Shown in pieces: positions 6,061-9,318 of a stretch of DNA of 9,318 bases. The notes below the pieces were generated by a model that had not been told where the DNA came from, did not search any database, and saw nothing but the letters and a program-made list of their open reading frames with translations. Each line of letters opens with the position of its first letter. The first letter of the stretch is position 1. Both the position numbers and the translations under genes were made by a program. The stretch is from CAISIP01 sp043759735. Its GTDB lineage: Bacteria; Pseudomonadota; Gammaproteobacteria; Burkholderiales; Burkholderiaceae_C. The stretch is taken from assembly GCA_043759735.1 (NCBI GenBank), contig JAYUQC010000179.1, forward strand, positions 1 through 9,318, written 5' to 3'.

Positions 6061-6999
6061 GCTGTCTTGCAGGTAGGCAATGATTGCCTTGCCGACCTCC
6101 TGACTCAAGGGCAGTCGTGTCTGGCGACGGCTCTTGCCGCTGACTTGAATCGAGGCGTCCTTCCAGTCGATGTCCTGCAGACGCATTTGCACGATATCGC
6201 CTGCACGAAGCCCCAGTCGGGCGAGCAGAAGCAATATGGCCCGATCCCTCTTGCCGACCGGCAAGGATAGGTCGCAAGACGCGATAAGGCGCTCGACGTC
6301 GGCCGATGGGAAGTACCGTGGGAGAGAATTGAGGCGCCAATGTGCCAAGGTGGGAATAGCACCCAACAAGCCGGCAGGGCATCGGCCTTCGGCAATCAGA
6401 AACCTGAGGAACATGCGAAGGGCTGTCGTGCAATGCTTGGCCGCCGCCCATCCAGTGCTTCGACTCTGCTCCAGGACGAACTGACGCAGGTCCCGTGCAT
6501 CCAACTTGCTCGGGATCTCGCCGAAGCGTTGGATCAACTCCCGAATCGGTCTGCGGTAGTTGTCAAGCGTTGAGTCAGTCGTGCCACGTTGCTCGCGCAT
6601 CCACCGACAAAACGCATTCAACAACTCCGGTTCCGGATCAACTGGCCTGGTGAGGCGGATGATTGCGCTCTCCGAACCGCGCAGAAATTCGACGAACAAC
6701 CGTACTCCGCTGAGAGTCTCCATCCGATTCGCGCCGCAGCGAGCAAAGCGTCCGCAGCGGCATCGGGGCAAATGAGCTTCAAAGCGCTTGAGAGCATGGT
6801 CATCCAACTCATCGACGGATAGATCTCTGCGGATTGCCCAGTGAACGACATGTTCTGCGGATCGGATATGTCGACGGGCTGAAATCTTCGCGTAGCCACT
6901 TTGGTACAAATGGTTGGCGAAATCTTCAATCCGAGGGGCGGACGGGCCACCGCGAATAGCGCGGATCCTCGCCGGTGAAACAAAGAACTCTGAGAGCAT
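5902..6999 (-). pseudogene. tyrosine recombinase, N-terminal part (first of a trio)
   Basis: Translation starts at ATG 6999 behind a perfect AAGGAGG. The first 315 or so residues are recombinase-like: a Cys-containing N-terminal region (PRCRCGRFARCG, about 78-89), a SAM-like core-binding domain (LDNYRRPIRELIQRF, about 145-159; ALRMFLRFLIAEG, about 193-205) and the start of the catalytic domain. R265 in RLGLRAGDIVQMRL and K289 in VSGKSRRQ are the expected catalytic Arg and Lys. After AYLQDSRPA (about 308-316, near position 6055) the frame turns into unrelated sequence to 5902, because the DNA there belongs to another recombinase. The HxxR box, second His and Tyr are absent, so it cannot catalyse recombination alone. 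Confidence 0.8.
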
Positions 7000-7004
7000 G
7001 ACGA

Positions 7005-7011
7005 CCTCCTT
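7005..7011 (-). promoter_or_regulatory. ribosome binding site of the first recombinase
   Basis: On the minus strand a perfect AAGGAGG stands 5 bases before the ATG at 6999 and fixes the start of the first recombinase. Confidence 0.85.
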
Positions 7012-7130
7012 GTGGACATGGGTGGTCAGTCACTTTATGCGGAGTACAGCAGCCTCGGTGGCGAGCACACGCCCCGCGAAAAGCGGCCCTCGCTTCCGCC
7101 TTGATCCTTCTCAACTCAGCGTAAAAATTT

Positions 7131-7167
7131 GGTCCGCATTAAACAAGAAATGCGGTGCACCGCATTT
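7131..7167 (-). repeat. right end of recombinase element with 20-bp palindrome
   Basis: The inverted copy of the left terminal motif (GTCCGCATTAAA, 7131-7142) lies 25 bp inside the right boundary. Between it and the GCGATT flank sits a perfect 20-bp palindrome (7148-7167) with AATGCGG half-sites meeting at GTGCAC. The right end therefore carries three ATGCGG units in two orientations, whereas the left end has two direct units. Confidence 0.7.
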
Positions 7168-7203
7168 GCGATTGGTGGTGATCAGGGTGGCGCCGCGCTC
7201 GTA
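7168..7203 (-). pseudogene. istB: istB internal remnant, partner of 5023-5166
   Basis: Read on the minus strand, this piece gives YERGATLITTNR, a conserved IstB segment. With the recombinase element and one GCGATT copy removed, it continues as VYKQWAGIFNND without a frame break. Upstream of the Tyr codon the similarity fades (QYRVIVC may still be related). The rest of istB and all of istA are missing, so the IS21 element was already truncated or was cut later. Confidence 0.75.
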
Positions 7204-7250
7204 GCACACGATGACTCGGTATTGCCAACCTTTCTGTGCTACACCGCACA

Positions 7251-7325
7251 TTACGGAATGAAATCCGACGAAGCGACCTTCGCGAGTGACAGGGGCTCGG
7301 TGGTCGTGTTTGCTTGTGTCGTCAA
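7251..7325 (-). pseudogene. possible truncated 5' gene end
   Basis: A TTG start at 7325 sits 7 bases after AAGGAG (7333-7338) on the minus strand. It gives 24 codons (starting MTTQANTTTEPLSLAK) before TAA. It begins about 17 bases after the stop of the upstream small gene, an operon-like spacing. The Thr-rich opening looks like a natural N-terminus that has lost its body through rearrangement beside the IS21 fragment. An overlapping frame starting at ATT continues into the IstB remnant and is probably accidental. Confidence 0.35.
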
Positions 7326-7342
7326 TTTCGAACTCCTTGTGT

Positions 7343-7537
7343 TTAAGACGGGTTCGTATTCACGCGCTGGTTGCCAGAGAAGCCAAGACTAACTTCGCTC
7401 TGTGTTTCAGATTTCGCCAATGGCATCTGGCCGCCCATGCGGGCGCGGGCCAAGCCCCGGGCGAGAATCTGCGCGATCTCTCGGTGGCGCTGCTCGGGCG
7501 TCGTGTGCTCGGGCGGTATGCGGTTTGATTCATTCAT
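7343..7537 (-). CDS. small conserved hypothetical protein of a recombinase island
   Basis: This 64-residue protein begins MNESNRIPPEHTTPEQRHRE. The pattern RIPPEHTTPEQRxREIAQILARGLARAR (about residues 6-33) recalls, from memory, short proteins found beside serine recombinase and DUF2924 genes in proteobacterial islands. No function is known. It has one amphipathic helix, a basic middle and a polar tail ending NTNPS. I chose ATG 7537 over the TTG at 7561 because the recognisable N-terminus starts there. Neither start has a strong ribosome binding site. The flanking genes appear broken, so it may survive as part of a relic. Confidence 0.65.
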   Translation of the reverse strand: MNESNRIPPEHTTPEQRHREIAQILARGLARARMGGQMPLAKSETQSEVSLGFSGNQRVNTNPS

Positions 7538-7673
7538 CGGGAACCGGTCCTGTTGGTGCAACTTGCTCGAAGCAAAATTGTCCGGTCAGGGTGTGCCGGA
7601 CACCAGCAGGGAGATGCTGGCGTGCGCGTGCCGGTGCGTACCGGTTGTGAAACCGGCCGGTGAAATCTCCGCG

Positions 7674-7826
7674 TCAGTTGCGGATCAGAGGCTGTCCGTT
7701 GCGCTCGAAACGATCGGGTGTGTCTTCCAGCGGTTCTTCCTCGTCGTGCTGAGGGGCTCGCCATTCGGCGTCCGGCATCAGCAGCAGGGTCAATGTGTAG
7801 TCGTAGTTCGCCGCGACCATCGTCAT
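7674..7826 (-). pseudogene. C-terminal piece of an unrecognised protein
   Basis: The frame from about 7885 to the TGA at 7674 reads protein-like: WFPREPAFVPLTE, then MTMVAANYDYTLTLLLMPD, and an acidic end (HDEEEPLED). Upstream of about 7885 it runs into DNA antisense to the ABC substrate-binding fragment. It therefore probably represents the C-terminal end of a longer truncated gene rather than a gene starting at ATG 7826. I do not recognise the family. Confidence 0.35.
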
Positions 7827-7972
7827 CTCGGTGAGCGGCACAAATGCGGGCTCACGTGGAAACCACACCGAGGCTTTGACGGATTGCGCCTGACCAGTGC
7901 CCGAGCAGTTGGTGCTGTATACCAGCGCACATCGCGGCAAGCTGATGGTTTTCTTGCGCGTGGCAAAGACTG

Positions 7973-8421
7973 CACCGGACTTGAAGGCTCTGGCCACCGG
8001 TGATGCTCTGGGCCTCAAGGTGGTGGATATGCGCATGGCGCTACCCGATGGCATTGCCGCCGGATTCGCCGCGGCCGCGCGTCAGGGCGTGCAGGCGCTG
8101 ATGATCTTGTCGGATACGGCGACCATCAGCCACCGCCAGCCCCTGTGCGACGCGGCGATGGCGCAGCGTCTGCCCGCCATGTTTTCGAACCGCACCTACC
8201 TCAAGGCCGACGGTTTTATGAGTTATGGCCCCGATCTGAAAGGCGCGTTCCATCGCGCGGGATATTTCGTGGACCGCATCCTCAAGGGTGCTCGCCCAGC
8301 CGATTTGCCGATCGAGCAGCCGACGCGATTCGAACTGGTGGTGAATCTGAAAATTGCCAGATCCCTCGGCCTGACGTTTCCGCGGTCGATCCTGGCGCGT
8401 GCAGACGAGGCGATTCAATGA
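7973..8421 (+). pseudogene. ABC transporter substrate-binding protein, C-terminal fragment
   Basis: This is the C-terminal half of a periplasmic substrate-binding protein of the ABC_sub_bind (TrpX-like, PF04392) family. Diagnostic segments are GVQALMILSDTATISHRQPL, RLPAMFSNRTYLKADGFMSY, YFVDRILKGARPADLPIEQP, FELVVNLKIARSLGL and the terminal LARADEAIQ. About 149 residues remain of the usual 320 or so. The N-terminal lobe and signal peptide are missing, so it cannot be exported or bind ligand normally. The frame extends upstream to a GTG at 7897, but that part does not resemble the family. It is the only clear plus-strand remnant in this part, and no permease or ATPase gene lies beside it. Confidence 0.8.
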
Positions 8422-8556
8422 TTGGTCTGGGCGAGACCTGACACTCAGCCGGTGTTCGCCGTGTGACCGCTATCGTTGCTTTGCCGGTATTCGCAGCAAC
8501 GCTGCCGCGGCCCGGTATGGGGCTCACAGCAGTCCTTCGCGCGCACGGTTGGCAGA

Positions 8557-9045
8557 TCACCCACCATCCGCCGCTAACCCAAACATCCCCCGTTGCTCCT
8601 CCCAATCCAACGGCACCTCCACCTGCCGGCCGCGCATCGCATGCAAATTGAGGTGCCGCGGCTGACGCCCGTCCAGGACCGCACGGATGATGTCCCGTGC
8701 CAATCGCGTCATGCGCAGCACCTCGCACACCCACCCCACCTCGAGTTTGAGGCTGCGCGCCAGTTCACTGGCCTTCGCCACCTCGCCCGTGTCGATCATC
8801 CGTTGCCAGCAGAAGGCCTTGCCCAGGGTGCGGATCAATGGCAAATCGAATGAAGATGTGGCCAGCCCGAAATCCGTGCCCATCGGCGGGACAACCAGTT
8901 TGCTTCGGTGCCGGCGCTTGATATTGAGCGGCACGAACATGGCTGAGCGTTCGCCCACCTCGAACTGGCGCGCACTTCCGGATGCTGTCACCACCTCCCG
9001 TCGTGCTGGCGGCGTCTCCCTGGTCGATTTGATGTCGGCACTCAC
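8557..9045 (-). CDS. HTH-like protein of a recombinase island
   Basis: This 162-residue protein uses GTG 9045, which overlaps the upstream stop by 4 bp (GTGA). It has a basic stretch (PLNIKRRHRSKLVVPPMGTD, about 40-59), a helix (IRTLGKAFCWQRMID, about 71-85) and then a helix-turn-helix-like segment: GEVAKASELARSLKLEVGWVCEVLRMTRLA (about 87-116). The family-typical DIIRAVLDGRQPRHLNL and VPLDWEEQR follow. I associate this pattern with uncharacterised proteins near serine recombinases and DUF2924 genes. By analogy with ParB- or KorB-like folds it probably binds DNA. It looks intact although its neighbours are broken. A role in regulating or assisting an integrative island is inference. Confidence 0.7.
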   Translation of the reverse strand: MSADIKSTRETPPARREVVTASGSARQFEVGERSAMFVPLNIKRRHRSKLVVPPMGTDFGLATSSFDLPLIRTLGKAFCWQRMIDTGEVAKASELARSLKLEVGWVCEVLRMTRLARDIIRAVLDGRQPRHLNLHAMRGRQVEVPLDWEEQRGMFGLAADGG

Positions 9046-9197
9046 GCGACTATCTCCGCATCCACCGGCGCGCGGTGCTCGGTCACGAACTCGTGGCGTT
9101 CCAGTTCACGGCAGAACCGTTGCCAGCCGTCATCGCGCCACTGTCGGTTGCACCCATTCGGCGCAGCGTTGCATCGGATGCGTAAGTAGGCGGCTGC
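9042..9197 (-). pseudogene. gene remnant upstream of the HTH-like gene
   Basis: In frame between two stops on the minus strand, 51 codons read protein-like. They include IRCNAAPNGCNRQWRDDGWQ, then RFCRELERHEFVTEH and DAEIVA at the end. The TGA at 9042-9044 overlaps the GTG start of the next gene, an operon arrangement that is unlikely to be accidental. No ATG, GTG or TTG lies near its 5' end. The frame there meets the stop of the histidine kinase, so the gene has probably lost its N-terminal part at a junction near 9197. I do not recognise the family. Confidence 0.45.
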
Positions 9198-9318
9198 TCA
9201 ATTCAGGGGCGCTGGCGTCGGACTACCACGGGGCAACTGAACTCGAAAGACCGTTCTGTTGTCGACGCCGGACCGCACTTCGACAGTGCCCATGTGGGCA
9301 TGGACGATGTGCTGGACG
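9198..9318 (-). CDS. sensor histidine kinase, C-terminus (partial)
   Basis: The last 39 codons of a gene enter from the right edge and stop at TGA (9198-9200). They read HIVHAHMGTVEVRSGVDNRT, then VFRVQLPRG and a short tail ending APLN. This matches the end of a HATPase_c domain, where the helix and strand around the I-V-x-A-H-x-G-x-V-E-V motif and the final F-R-V-x-L-P strand close the ATP-binding fold of two-component sensor kinases. The G in the usual G-x-G before the last strand is not evident (DNRTVFRV). Its signal and partner regulator lie outside the window. Confidence 0.7.
   Translation of the reverse strand, partial: VQHIVHAHMGTVEVRSGVDNRTVFRVQLPRGSPTPAPLN

Larger units (their letters stand above)
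5167..7167 (-). mobile_element. internally deleted recombinase-in-trio type element
   Basis: This 2001-bp insertion splits istB. It is bounded by the 6-bp repeat GCGATT (5161-5166 and 7168-7173), consistent with a tyrosine-recombinase crossover region. TTTAATGCGGAC near the left end (5166-5177) is inverted as GTCCGCATTAAA near the right end (7131-7142). Inside are the N-terminal part of one tyrosine recombinase and the C-terminal catalytic part of another, in the same orientation and joined near 6049-6062. Intact elements of this class carry three adjacent tyrosine recombinases. The copy here would be non-autonomous, though it might still be mobilised in trans through its ends. The boundaries are inferred from the restored istB frame. 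Confidence 0.75.

Noticed and set aside
6105..6395. Additional open frames inside the recombinase element on both strands
   Set aside because: All overlap the recombinase coding sequence in other frames and show no motifs of their own.
7641..7656. CCGGTT-GTGA-AACCGG hairpin as a terminator
   Set aside because: No U-tract follows on either strand, and the stem is only 6 bp in GC-rich DNA.
1..9318. CRISPR array or phage structural genes
   Set aside because: No regularly spaced direct repeats and no capsid, tail, portal or terminase-like proteins are visible.

Overview
This window looks like accessory DNA from a proteobacterial chromosome, most likely a gamma- or betaproteobacterium. The supporting families are an IS21-type IstB, a trio-type tyrosine recombinase element, a RelE/ParE-Xre pair followed by a DUF6941 protein, an ABC-type substrate-binding protein and a histidine kinase tail. 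I cannot name the genus. Base composition is uneven: the block at about 950-2995 reads visibly more AT-rich than the recombinase and right-hand regions.

Left part (1-1125): a 105-residue tryptophan-rich hypothetical protein (+) converges on an 82-residue protein with two internal repeats (-). A gene-poor stretch follows. It carries a second, diverged copy of a 32-bp segment of the first gene.

Putative defence-like operon (1126-2995): three tightly coupled genes, with a 1-bp then a 4-bp overlap. They encode a TIGR04255-like protein, an unrecognised 157-residue protein and an HNH nuclease with a helical tail. This is the best candidate for an undescribed system. About 580 bp without a clear gene follow, but they contain a strong Rho-independent terminator with no matching gene.

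Toxin-antitoxin operon (3515-4938): a good sigma70-type promoter precedes a RelE/ParE-like toxin, an Xre-type antitoxin (14-bp overlap) and a DUF6941 protein (4-bp overlap).

Mobile region (4940-7203): an IS21-family istB remnant is split by a 2001-bp element flanked by a 6-bp repeat, GCGATT. Removing the element and one flank copy restores the istB reading frame. The element carries two tyrosine recombinase remnants. It looks like an internally deleted recombinase-in-trio element: the first recombinase lacks its C-terminal catalytic half, the last lacks its N-terminus, and the middle one is gone. Its ends carry repeated ATGCGG(AC) motifs and one 20-bp perfect palindrome.

Right part (7251-9318): pieces of a decayed island. 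They include a small conserved-looking hypothetical gene, a truncated 5' gene end, an orphan C-terminal fragment of an ABC transporter substrate-binding protein (+), a 162-residue helix-turn-helix-like protein coupled to a remnant upstream gene, and the C-terminus of a sensor histidine kinase running off the edge.
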